A DNA stretch of 64,000 bases from Armatimonadota bacterium (GTDB lineage Bacteria > Armatimonadota > Fimbriimonadia > Fimbriimonadales > Fimbriimonadaceae), in the NCBI GenBank assembly GCA_018268255.1, contig JAFDWX010000007.1, positions 27,178-91,177 of the forward strand, written 5' to 3'. This document shows positions 42,996 to 50,996 of this stretch, piece by piece. A program made the translations under genes and the position numbers. Each line of letters begins with the position of its first letter. The first letter of the stretch is position 1. Under the pieces are notes generated by a model. The model made no database searches and had not been told where the DNA came from. It saw nothing but the letters and a program-made list of their open reading frames with translations.

Positions 42996-44042
42996 TTATA
43001 CCTGATGCTCGTACCGAGATACGATGTCCAGTTTTTCGTCCAGTAGCAAGTATGTCCGCGGCGGCTTCGAGACTCCGAGGGCAAGCCTTGGGTTGAGGCA
43101 GCATGCTCGAATCGCGACTTCAGCACCGAAGTCGTCGTGGAGGTTTTTGAAGCAGTCGTAGAGCGTCACGGCGCTCCCAGCCAGGGAACCTGAGTCCGCC
43201 AACCGCACCTGCTTCTTCCCTACCTCGCACCGATGCCCCCACATCACAACTTCCGTTCCCGGAGGAAGGCCGGTGGCCCGGCTGGAATCGCTGACCGCGA
43301 CAATTCCGTCGCTCGGCTTGTTCCTAATGAGAACTCGGGCAGACTCCTTACATACGTGGATGCGGTCGTAGATCAGTTCGCATCGCAGTGCTTCTTGGGT
43401 GAGCGCATATCCCACAGTTCCGGCTTCGCGATGGTGGAAACCGCGCATCGCGTTAAAGGTGTGGGTGGTATGCCTGGCTCCGAACTCAAACCCAAACCGT
43501 GTCGCATCGTAAGTGGCATCGGTGTGGCCCATGCTCACCACGACGCCCCGATCATCCAGTCTACGGATCAACTCCAAAGCTCCCGGCATCTCCGGCGCAA
43601 GAGTGATCACCTTCAATCGAGTATCGTTCAACACGGCATCCCACTCGCTGGGACCTTGGGGTGGCTCTGCTATATGTTGCGGAGGTTGGGCACCGGGAAA
43701 CACCGGGGAAATGAATGGACCCTCCAGATGGAATCCCCAGATAAGAGGATCATCCGGCAAATTATCCAGAGCGTTCAAAATATCGGAACAAGGAGCGGTG
43801 ATCGTCGTGGGCAAAAACCCTTCATAGCCATCCGCGTGGAGCTTCTTGCACAGAATCTCCATATCGGTCTTACTCGCATCCATGAAGTCGATATCGAATG
43901 CGCCGTGGATGTGGATATCGACAAAACCGGGAATGAGAAGCCCATGCGGCGGTTTGGAAACACGCTCCATCGGCATTCCGGGCGCGTGCAGATCGACTTC
44001 GTAGACGCCGAAACCTTGGGGGCCAAGCGCATCAACTATCAT
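42996..44042 (-). CDS. nagA: N-acetylglucosamine-6-phosphate deacetylase
   Basis: 348 aa, amidohydrolase barrel. It removes acetyl from GlcNAc-6-P. Motifs: LIPGFVDIHIHGAFDIDFMD (metal His-x-His), WGFHLEGPFISP (metal Glu), VSMGHTDATYD and HTTHTFNAMRGFHHREAG (metal His residues), and catalytic Asp in VAVSDSSRATG. It begins by overlapping dprA by 4 bp. With the GH20 enzyme and the sugar ABC transporter elsewhere in the window it completes part of a GlcNAc pathway; a kinase or nagB is not seen. Confidence 0.93.
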   Translation of the reverse strand: MIVDALGPQGFGVYEVDLHAPGMPMERVSKPPHGLLIPGFVDIHIHGAFDIDFMDASKTDMEILCKKLHADGYEGFLPTTITAPCSDILNALDNLPDDPLIWGFHLEGPFISPVFPGAQPPQHIAEPPQGPSEWDAVLNDTRLKVITLAPEMPGALELIRRLDDRGVVVSMGHTDATYDATRFGFEFGARHTTHTFNAMRGFHHREAGTVGYALTQEALRCELIYDRIHVCKESARVLIRNKPSDGIVAVSDSSRATGLPPGTEVVMWGHRCEVGKKQVRLADSGSLAGSAVTLYDCFKNLHDDFGAEVAIRACCLNPRLALGVSKPPRTYLLLDEKLDIVSRYEHQV

Positions 44043-45073
44043 GGCTTCATTTGGTATTTGACCCCACTTCGCATCACCATTGCTTCCATCTCAAGCGTAG
44101 TCAGTTCGGCGAGAATCGTGGCGGGATCGAGGCCGCATCGCTCTCCGATTTCGTCGGGGCTCAAGGGCTCCATCGCAAGCAGGTCGATAATCACTTGTTG
44201 ATCCGGAGTGAACGACGGCAGGATTCGCGCCGGCATAGCGTCCATGTCCAAAACTTCCAGAATCTGGTCGGGATGATCCACCAACGTGGCCCCATCGCGG
44301 ATAAGGGCGTGTGAGCCACGGAACCCGTTCATGGTGATGTTCCCTGGGACCACGAATACTGGCTTTCCCTGCTCATTCGCCGCGCCAGCAGTCCCCAGCG
44401 CACCAGACTTCTCCGGAGCTTCAACCACCAGCACCGCATCGGCCAGAGCTGCGATTGTCACGTTCCGCTGTTGGAATTCAGTTTGGATTGGCGAGTGCCC
44501 GAGAGGAAACTGACTGACCAAAAGGCCGACTTCCCGGATACGGCGGCACAAGTCCCGATGCCGAGGAGGATAGATTTTGTCGACTCCGCTGGGCAACACG
44601 GCGACCGTAAGTCCTGAAGCGTTGAGTGCTCCTTCGTGACTTGCGGCATCCACCCCTAGCGCTCCACCACTGATGACGGTCACGCCAGCTTGCGCCAGAG
44701 ACTCGCCAAACTTATGGGCAACCGCCAAACCATAAGTTGACGCAGACCGAGTTCCGACGATGGCGACACGCGGCCTTTCCAGGACCGAAACGTCCCCCAA
44801 CGCAAAGAGTGCAGGCGGAAAGTGAATGGGATCGACCATCCGGTAGGGTGGATCTTCCAAAACCAACAGGCCCTCTCGGTCCATGGCGGCCAGAGCGGTC
44901 AAATTGGCCTTCATCGCTCTCTCTCGTGCAGCTGAAGGCACTACGGAAGAGGTTTTGAGAGCACTGATTGGGTCAATAGCAGAGCGCCCGAGTTCCTCCA
45001 GGAGGACTCGGGCGTCCTTTGCCGAGAGCTGAGCACTCAGCAGATGTTGCCAGAAAGTGACTGGATACCTCAA
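44039..45073 (-). CDS. dprA: DNA-processing protein DprA
   Basis: 344 aa. DprA loads RecA on incoming single-stranded DNA during transformation. Rossmann-like core: RVAIVGTRSASTYGLAVAHKFGESLA, ISGGALGVDAASHEGAL, AVLPSGVDKIYPPRH and FPLGHSPIQTEFQQRNVTIAALADAVLVVEAPEKSGAL. The last 60 residues form a winged helix (FTPDQQVIIDLLAMEPLSPDEIG). The DNA-binding FPxRNR-like box reads FQQRNVT. It overlaps its neighbours by 4 bp on both sides. Another competence-type protein (TfoX N-terminal) lies at 55981. Confidence 0.93.
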   Translation of the reverse strand: MRYPVTFWQHLLSAQLSAKDARVLLEELGRSAIDPISALKTSSVVPSAARERAMKANLTALAAMDREGLLVLEDPPYRMVDPIHFPPALFALGDVSVLERPRVAIVGTRSASTYGLAVAHKFGESLAQAGVTVISGGALGVDAASHEGALNASGLTVAVLPSGVDKIYPPRHRDLCRRIREVGLLVSQFPLGHSPIQTEFQQRNVTIAALADAVLVVEAPEKSGALGTAGAANEQGKPVFVVPGNITMNGFRGSHALIRDGATLVDHPDQILEVLDMDAMPARILPSFTPDQQVIIDLLAMEPLSPDEIGERCGLDPATILAELTTLEMEAMVMRSGVKYQMKP

Positions 45074-46593
45074 TCGATGGCTGATCCTGAGCCGCCGACG
45101 CCCGTTCCCGGGGTTCCATTGCCGCCCTGTTTGTCCGGCGGAGTCGGTCGACCAAATGGCGCCAGCGCGCTATCAACGGCCAGAGCGAACTCCTTGGTTT
45201 GCTTGTTGCCAAGCCAGTCGGCCACGGTCAGTTTGAAAACCCGTCTTCCATCAGTGAGAGGCTTGTTCTTACCTTCCAGACTGAACGACACCACCAGATA
45301 GTTGTCTTTGGTGAACTGCCCTGTGAGTTTGGTGCCATCCACTGTCAAATCGATCGATGCCGGATTGACACCGGTCGCCAAATCCAGGATTCGGAAGTAC
45401 ATATCCATCGGTGGTCTGGGCGAACCCTGTTCACCTGGACGCGGAAAGAGCATGTCAACTTCTGGAGGGCTCACGTCCACGCCGTTTTTGGCGTCGAACG
45501 ACAGAATGCTGCCGTCGCGTGCTGCCACAAGCATCGAATCACCCGCAATGAGCGGAGAGCCAGATGCTTGCACATTCTTGATTTCCTTGCCACTGGCGTC
45601 GGTCATTTTGGTGATCGGCGGGATGACGTAGTTCCACACCAATTCGCCAGTCTTTTGGTTGACCAAATTCAGCGAGCCGTTGGTTCCGGCGACCACCACA
45701 AAATCTCCCACGATTTCGGGATCGACTCCGGGAATCGTGTCTAGGGCGATCGGCTTGGTAAGCGTAGGCTTACCAGCAAAATCGAATACGGCAACTTCTC
45801 CGGATCTTGAAACCACCGCGACAGTCTCTTTACCGATCGCTGGGCTGCGAGCGATATCGAGCTGCGAGTCTCGCTGCCACCGAACGTAGCCATCTTGTGC
45901 TCGAAGGGAAGTCAGGAATGTCCCGGTCGAAACGTAAATAGCATCTCCGTAAATCACCGGTCTCGGAGACGCGGGGAGCTGACCGAACTGCTTGCGCCAG
46001 TTCACGGCTTGGGTGCTGAGGTTGATGCTAACCAGTTCGCCGATCCCCGTGAACAGCACGACATTATCGAGGTAACCAGAAATCTGACCTTGGACTCCGT
46101 CGAGCAGCCGCAACGGGTTTTCCCAAGCTGACTGGCCCGACTCGGTGTACAGCGCCATCACGGAGCCATCCGTTAGGACCGTTACAACATATTTCCCAAC
46201 AACGACAGCTTCACCCAGTGAAGTCGAAGGCAGATTGGCGGTCCACGAAACCTGTCCCGTCGATTTGTCGATCGCATAGACAGTCTTGTCATCGGAGATG
46301 GCGATAATTCGATCGCCAGCCACCACTAGTCCGTTTCGGAAATTACTCGTGAGTGGCTCCCCGCTGGGATATCGCCACTTCTGGTTTCCGGAATCCTGTT
46401 CGATCGCATAGACGCGATTGCCAACAGCTGCGTAGACGACGCCTCCCTCGACTGCAAGCTTGCCGCCGGGAGCAACAGAAGTGGGTTGCATCCATCGCCA
46501 TGCGAGCGGAGCAGGACCATTAAAATCAGCTAAGGCTGCGGCGGCAAACGCCGCCACGGCAAAAGAAGTTGCAACGATACGGGCAATCGACAT
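45070..46593 (-). CDS. Exported PQQ-like beta-propeller protein
   Basis: 507 aa with a Sec signal (IVATSFAVAAFAAAALA). The main body (40-380) has seven or eight propeller repeats of the PQQ/Trp-docking type: GNRVYAIEQDSGNQKWRYP, DKTVYAIDKSTGQVSWTA, ELVSINLSTQAVNWRK. A beta-sandwich follows (390-470) and the tail is Gly/Pro-rich (PPDKQGGNGTPGTGVGG). No PQQ-dehydrogenase residues are apparent, so it is more likely a scaffold of BamB type than an enzyme. ATG 46593 has an AGGAG about 12 bases upstream. It heads the operon with dprA, nagA, the KimA-like gene and STAS-USP. Confidence 0.82.
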   Translation of the reverse strand: MSIARIVATSFAVAAFAAAALADFNGPAPLAWRWMQPTSVAPGGKLAVEGGVVYAAVGNRVYAIEQDSGNQKWRYPSGEPLTSNFRNGLVVAGDRIIAISDDKTVYAIDKSTGQVSWTANLPSTSLGEAVVVGKYVVTVLTDGSVMALYTESGQSAWENPLRLLDGVQGQISGYLDNVVLFTGIGELVSINLSTQAVNWRKQFGQLPASPRPVIYGDAIYVSTGTFLTSLRAQDGYVRWQRDSQLDIARSPAIGKETVAVVSRSGEVAVFDFAGKPTLTKPIALDTIPGVDPEIVGDFVVVAGTNGSLNLVNQKTGELVWNYVIPPITKMTDASGKEIKNVQASGSPLIAGDSMLVAARDGSILSFDAKNGVDVSPPEVDMLFPRPGEQGSPRPPMDMYFRILDLATGVNPASIDLTVDGTKLTGQFTKDNYLVVSFSLEGKNKPLTDGRRVFKLTVADWLGNKQTKEFALAVDSALAPFGRPTPPDKQGGNGTPGTGVGGSGSAID

Positions 46594-46756
46594 GTCTTCG
46601 GCGAATCTCCTACAGGGTTCCGAGTCCTCAGTATAGCGGGCAATCGCGTTTCAGTTCCACGTGCAACGGGTTCCCCACGCTATTGACGAATTGAAAGTCC
46701 GAAACGTCACGACAGAAGATCAAGGAGGGGTGGCAAGATGCTTGCGCCAGGGGTAT

Positions 46757-46762
46757 TATAAT
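46757..46762 (+). promoter_or_regulatory. -10 box of the tRNA-Ile gene
   Basis: A consensus TATAAT lies 9 bases before the mature tRNA 5' end, so transcription would begin very close to it. The -35 region at about 46734-46739 (CAAGAT, next to TGGCAAG) is not consensus. Strong -10 promoters directly ahead of a tRNA are common. Confidence 0.6.
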
Positions 46763-46770
46763 GCCTCTGC

Positions 46771-46847
<77 letters not shown>

Positions 46848-46869
46848 GACTTCCTTCCCCCCTTTGCTT

Positions 46870-47874
46870 TCAGTCGTTGTGGAGCCAACCTTTTCGCCAG
46901 AAGACGAAGAGCAGGCCAAACGCGATCATAGCCATGATCGACAGCGCAAACGGGTAGCCAAGTGGCCATTTCAATTCAGGCATGTTGACTCGGCTCACAC
47001 TCGTGTCGAAATTCATGCCGTAAACCCCAGCCACAAAACTCAGCGGAATGAAAATCGTGGAGGTAACAGTAAGTACCTTCATCACCTCGTTCATTCGCTG
47101 GCTAACGCTTGAAAGATACAGGTCGGCGAGGCCCCCGGCGATTTCCCGATAGGTCTCAATGAGGTCGATGACGTGGAGCATGCTCTCGTTTAGGTCGCGG
47201 AAGTAAGTCCGGGTCGCCTCGTCGATGAAAATGAGCTCTTCACGCGACAGAGAACTGAGCATTTCACGATGGGGCCAAGCCCGGCGCCTCATGCCGAGGA
47301 GTTCGCGTTTCAACCGAAACAAATTCTGCCTATCCGCGCGATTGGCTTGGTCCAGGATGCTGTCCTCAAGGTCCTCCAATTCATCCCCGATCGCTTCGAT
47401 GGCCACAAAATAGCTGTGGATCGCAGCATCAACCAGCGCATGGGCAAGCGCATCGAGCCTCTTGCGCCTCAGTCGATCTCCCGGCGCACAGAGCCGCTTG
47501 CGAATCTGGTCGAAGCAGTCCGCCTCTGTCTGTTGCACCGTGATGAGAGCCCGCTCGGTCAAGATCATCGCAAGCTGATCGAAATGCCGCACTTGGTTTT
47601 CGCCTGATTCAGGCAGTCGCACGACCATCAACAGGCTGGAATCGAACTCCTCCACTTTCGCTCGCTGATCAAAGGCCAAAGCATCCTCAAGTGCCAGGGG
47701 GTGGAGATTGAACAATTCCTGGAGCTTTGCCTGCTCCTCTGGTGGGATTTCTCCGGCGATATCGATCCAAGTGCACTGGTGGGACTCGACCTGATCCACA
47801 CATTCTCCAATGGAACTCGGAGCAGTTTCCAAATAATCGTCGGGTGCGTATGAAATACAGCGGATGGAGTACAT
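46870..47874 (-). CDS. corA: CorA-family divalent metal transporter
   Basis: 334 aa from ATG 47874. CorA forms pentameric Mg2+ (also Co2+, Ni2+, Zn2+) channels. The large N-terminal cytoplasmic domain (TWIDIAGEIPPEEQAKLQELF, HPLALEDAL) leads to the long stalk helix and two C-terminal helices, with the selectivity motif YGMNF between them. The C-terminus is a short polar tail (FWRKGWLHND). The start follows the sugar permease stop by two bases, so it is the last gene of the sugar ABC operon, an unusual partner. An upstream in-frame start at 47979 would overlap the permease and is less likely. Confidence 0.9.
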   Translation of the reverse strand: MYSIRCISYAPDDYLETAPSSIGECVDQVESHQCTWIDIAGEIPPEEQAKLQELFNLHPLALEDALAFDQRAKVEEFDSSLLMVVRLPESGENQVRHFDQLAMILTERALITVQQTEADCFDQIRKRLCAPGDRLRRKRLDALAHALVDAAIHSYFVAIEAIGDELEDLEDSILDQANRADRQNLFRLKRELLGMRRRAWPHREMLSSLSREELIFIDEATRTYFRDLNESMLHVIDLIETYREIAGGLADLYLSSVSQRMNEVMKVLTVTSTIFIPLSFVAGVYGMNFDTSVSRVNMPELKWPLGYPFALSIMAMIAFGLLFVFWRKGWLHND

Positions 47875-47876
47875 GA

Positions 47877-48695
47877 TCAGCCCTTGATTGCGCCTGCTAA
47901 CATGGCCGACTGAATCTTCTCCCGGAAAATCCAGTACAAAATGGATACGGGCACCATCGCCATGGTGAGGCCAGCGCACAGAGCTCCCCAGTCAGCCTGA
48001 TACTGCTGGACATTGACCAAATCTGCAATTCCAAGCGCCATCGTTCTATTCGTATTAGACGATATCAAAACCAGAGCCAGACTGTACTCATTCCACAATC
48101 CTATCGCATTGAAGATGGTCACAACGGCCAACCCTGGCATGCTGATAGGCCACATCACTTTCCAAAACGTTGATGCGTACGAACAACCATCCAGCTCGGC
48201 AGCTTCAGCCAATTCTCTCGGGAGCGAACTGAAAAAGCCTCTCAAGACGAAAATCGTGAAGGATAGGCTGAAAGCGACATAGGCTATGATGAGACCTGCT
48301 TTCGTATCGTGCAGTCCCAGCTTGCTCATCAATAGAAATAACGGGACTATCACAAGAAAGTTCGGAAACATCATTCCACCCGCAAAGAGCCCGGATAAGA
48401 ACTGGGATCCTCGGAATGGAAACATAGTCAAGACGTAAGCGGCCATTGCCCCAATCGGGATGAGAATCAACAGCGAAAGCAGGCTTACAATAAAGCTGTT
48501 AATGAAATAAGCACCTAGATTATTTTCACTCCATGCAGTCGCATAATTGCTCCACTTGAGGCTCCTTGGCATCCCCCAAGGGTTACTGAAAATCTCTGGA
48601 CTGGACTTGAAGGAACTTACTACGATCCATAGGAGAGGGACAACGATGAGAATGCCTACGAACGCTAGGAGGGCTGGCCGTGCAATGCGAATCAT
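47877..48695 (-). CDS. Sugar ABC transporter permease, MalG type
   Basis: 272 aa with six membrane helices. It belongs to the carbohydrate uptake transporter 1 family, inner-membrane permease partner of the neighbouring MalF-like protein. The EAA loop that contacts the ATPase reads ELAEAAELDGCSYASTFWKVMWPISMPG. N-terminal IVVPLLWIVVSSFKSSPEIF is typical for MalG. The start overlaps the MalF-like stop by 4 bp, and CorA follows 2 bp downstream. The ATPase is absent here and must be supplied from elsewhere. Confidence 0.93.
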   Translation of the reverse strand: MIRIARPALLAFVGILIVVPLLWIVVSSFKSSPEIFSNPWGMPRSLKWSNYATAWSENNLGAYFINSFIVSLLSLLILIPIGAMAAYVLTMFPFRGSQFLSGLFAGGMMFPNFLVIVPLFLLMSKLGLHDTKAGLIIAYVAFSLSFTIFVLRGFFSSLPRELAEAAELDGCSYASTFWKVMWPISMPGLAVVTIFNAIGLWNEYSLALVLISSNTNRTMALGIADLVNVQQYQADWGALCAGLTMAMVPVSILYWIFREKIQSAMLAGAIKG

Positions 48696-49579
48696 CGAGC
48701 ACTCTCCATTGGGCTCTTTCGATAGATCAAGAGAATCGAGAGACTCACGAAGGTTGTAAGGAGAAAAGTCAGAACTGCGATCGCTGTTGCATATCCAAAC
48801 TGGTAATTCTCAAATCCGTGAAAGTACAAATAGCTGAGTAAGGTATCGGTTCCATGATCCGGTCCTCCTCGAGTCATTAGGTACACAAGCGCAAATACCT
48901 GGATTCCGTTGATTACGGTGTAGATCGTCGCAACTTTGCGGATAGGCCAGAGCAGAGGCCATGTAATGCGAGTAAATTGCTGTGACCCCGATGCGCCATC
49001 CAATTGCGAAGCTTCCTTGAGTTCCTTATCGATGTTCTGAAGCCCAGCGCTAAACAACAGTGCAAAGAAGCCGACTCCACACCAGATGTAAACTCCAATT
49101 ACGCTCGGCAGAGCCGTTGTGACCTCGCCTAACCAAGCGTGCTGCAAGTTCTTAAGGCCGAGAAGTGCCAATCCTGAGTTCACCAAACCAATGCTTGGAT
49201 TGAGAACGAACTGCCATACCACAGCTACCACGACCAGTGACATAATCTGCGGAAACAGCATTATGTTTTGGACAAAGTTGCCACCACGGGTGCGTCTTTG
49301 CAAAGATTGAGCCAGCGCGAGGCCAATTGCCATCACCAAGAATCCTCCGATCAGAAGGATCCATAGATTATTCTTCAGTGACTTCCAAAACACCTCGTCG
49401 TGGAGAACCTTCTGAAAATTCTCCAACCAGATGAAAGACCGGCGTTTGCTCACCCCACGCCAATTGAACAGGCTGATGTAGAGCGATTGCCCTAGCGGAT
49501 AGATAACAAATACCGTGTAGAGCAAGAGCGCCGGGCTGAGAAACGTGATGATAAATCTCGTTCGCTCCGCCCGTCTCAA
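48692..49579 (-). CDS. Sugar ABC transporter permease, MalF type
   Basis: 295 aa with six membrane helices. It is the other half of the sugar permease dimer. N-terminal FIITFLSPALLLYTVFVIYPLGQSLYISLFNWRG is typical. The EAA loop reads ELKEASQLDGASGSQQFTRITWPLLWP, and a QVFALVYLMTRGGPDHGTDTLLSYLY block is shared by the family. It lies between the binding protein and the MalG-like gene; the stop of the binding protein gene is 1 bp upstream of its start. Confidence 0.93.
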   Translation of the reverse strand: MRRAERTRFIITFLSPALLLYTVFVIYPLGQSLYISLFNWRGVSKRRSFIWLENFQKVLHDEVFWKSLKNNLWILLIGGFLVMAIGLALAQSLQRRTRGGNFVQNIMLFPQIMSLVVVAVVWQFVLNPSIGLVNSGLALLGLKNLQHAWLGEVTTALPSVIGVYIWCGVGFFALLFSAGLQNIDKELKEASQLDGASGSQQFTRITWPLLWPIRKVATIYTVINGIQVFALVYLMTRGGPDHGTDTLLSYLYFHGFENYQFGYATAIAVLTFLLTTFVSLSILLIYRKSPMESAR

Positions 49580-49580
49580 T

Positions 49581-50945
49581 TCAGCTCACCTTGTGTTTCT
49601 TCACAGAGTCGTTCTTCCGTACCTTCTCTTCGGCAGCCAGCTCGACACGATCACAGAATTGCTGGGCACTCAACTGCTTGTTAAGCAATGCGGTCAGCGC
49701 ACTTTCCAGTTCTTTCTCAAAATCCGGATACCAAGCTCGGAATTCATTGGAGTACAAATCTGCGCTCGCTTTGTAGGCTTCCGCAGGCTTCTTAAGAACT
49801 TCCGGGAGATTAGCTGGCTCTGAATCCTTAATGGACATAAGCGTTCCCTTCTGCTCAACAAATTTCTTCGCATTTTCGACGCTCGTCATAAATTTGAAAA
49901 ACGCGATCCCAGCATCAGGATTCTTGGCATCTGTAGGTACCATCCACGGCTCGATGCCGATCATCATCGCGGTGGGATCTCCAGCACCATCAGCTACAAC
50001 TGGAGGCAGGAAGAATTCCATCTTTGCACCTTTCGGCATTACGTTGAGCATCTCAGAATAAAGCCAAGTGCCACACGGGATCATGGCTGCACGCCCCTGA
50101 AGGAACTCTTGCTGTGAATCGGTGTGATTCATTGCAACAGCTCCCTTCTGAAAGAACCCTTTGTCGTTGAGTTCCGCAATCATGGATGCGGCTTTCAGCA
50201 TCCCCGGTGATTTCCACGCACCAACTTCCATGTTCTGTGCATCCTTCACAGCTTGTGCACCACCAGCGCTATAGCACCACGGCAAAAGCATGCCGTTGAC
50301 CATATAGTAAGGATATTGACCTTGGAAAGTGATTGGTGCTATTCCTTTCGAGGAAATCTTCGCGCAAAGATCTAGTAGCTCCGTATAACTCTTCGGTGGG
50401 AGCCATCCATTCTTAGCGAACACGCCTGGGTCGTACCACCAACCGTAGGCCATAACATAGTAGGGCAACACATACTGCTTTCCGTTGAGCTGACCTAACT
50501 TTAAGATGCGAGGATCAAAGGTGTCGCGCCACCTCGTCTTGCCGTCCTCCGCCATGGAATCTAGCGCGGAGTCCAGCGTCATCAACTGCCCCTCTTCGGC
50601 CAGAGCCCAGTGGTCCATCAACCAGCCAGGGAACGCCAAATCCGGAACGTCGCCCTTCACAAACCGAGGACGAAGCTGCTCCCAGATGCGAGGGTTGCCC
50701 CATACGTTCATCGTGACGCCAGGGTGTTTGGTCTGGAATTCCTTCGCGGCAGCTTCATAGAAATCGATTCCGTAGCCCCCTTTGAATGCCGCAACCTCAA
50801 CATTTCCCTTGAGTTCTTTCGCATCGCCAGTTAAGGGTTTTTCGCTACCGCCCGATTCGCCATTACTCTGCGAACCTTTGTCGCCGCACCCAACCAAACA
50901 GCTGCCCATCGCCGTCAGTGCAGCCAATCCCAGAAGAAGCTTCAT
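49581..50945 (-). CDS. Sugar-binding lipoprotein of an ABC transporter
   Basis: 454 aa. The signal peptide ends in lipobox LVGC with the lipidated Cys20, then a Gly/Ser linker. The body is a CUT1 solute-binding protein: FYEAAAKEFQTKHPGVTMNVWG, WEQLRPRFVKGDVPDLAFPGW, FLQGRAAMIPCGTWLYSEM, and DAGIAFFKFMTSVENAKKFVE. It supplies substrate to the two permeases that follow. The start has AAGGAG close upstream. It is divergent from the GH20 gene (51 bp), so the likely substrate is GlcNAc or chito-oligosaccharide, by context only. Confidence 0.92.
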   Translation of the reverse strand: MKLLLGLAALTAMGSCLVGCGDKGSQSNGESGGSEKPLTGDAKELKGNVEVAAFKGGYGIDFYEAAAKEFQTKHPGVTMNVWGNPRIWEQLRPRFVKGDVPDLAFPGWLMDHWALAEEGQLMTLDSALDSMAEDGKTRWRDTFDPRILKLGQLNGKQYVLPYYVMAYGWWYDPGVFAKNGWLPPKSYTELLDLCAKISSKGIAPITFQGQYPYYMVNGMLLPWCYSAGGAQAVKDAQNMEVGAWKSPGMLKAASMIAELNDKGFFQKGAVAMNHTDSQQEFLQGRAAMIPCGTWLYSEMLNVMPKGAKMEFFLPPVVADGAGDPTAMMIGIEPWMVPTDAKNPDAGIAFFKFMTSVENAKKFVEQKGTLMSIKDSEPANLPEVLKKPAEAYKASADLYSNEFRAWYPDFEKELESALTALLNKQLSAQQFCDRVELAAEEKVRKNDSVKKHKVS

Positions 50946-50996
50946 TGCTCCTTATCCTAGCATGAACGAGCGGGCACAAATGGGTAAGAATGAAGA

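Noticed and set aside
42962-42998. A c-di-AMP (ydaO) riboswitch before the KimA-like gene
   Set aside because: Only 31 bases separate nagA from this gene, far too few for that riboswitch; only a simple hairpin fits.
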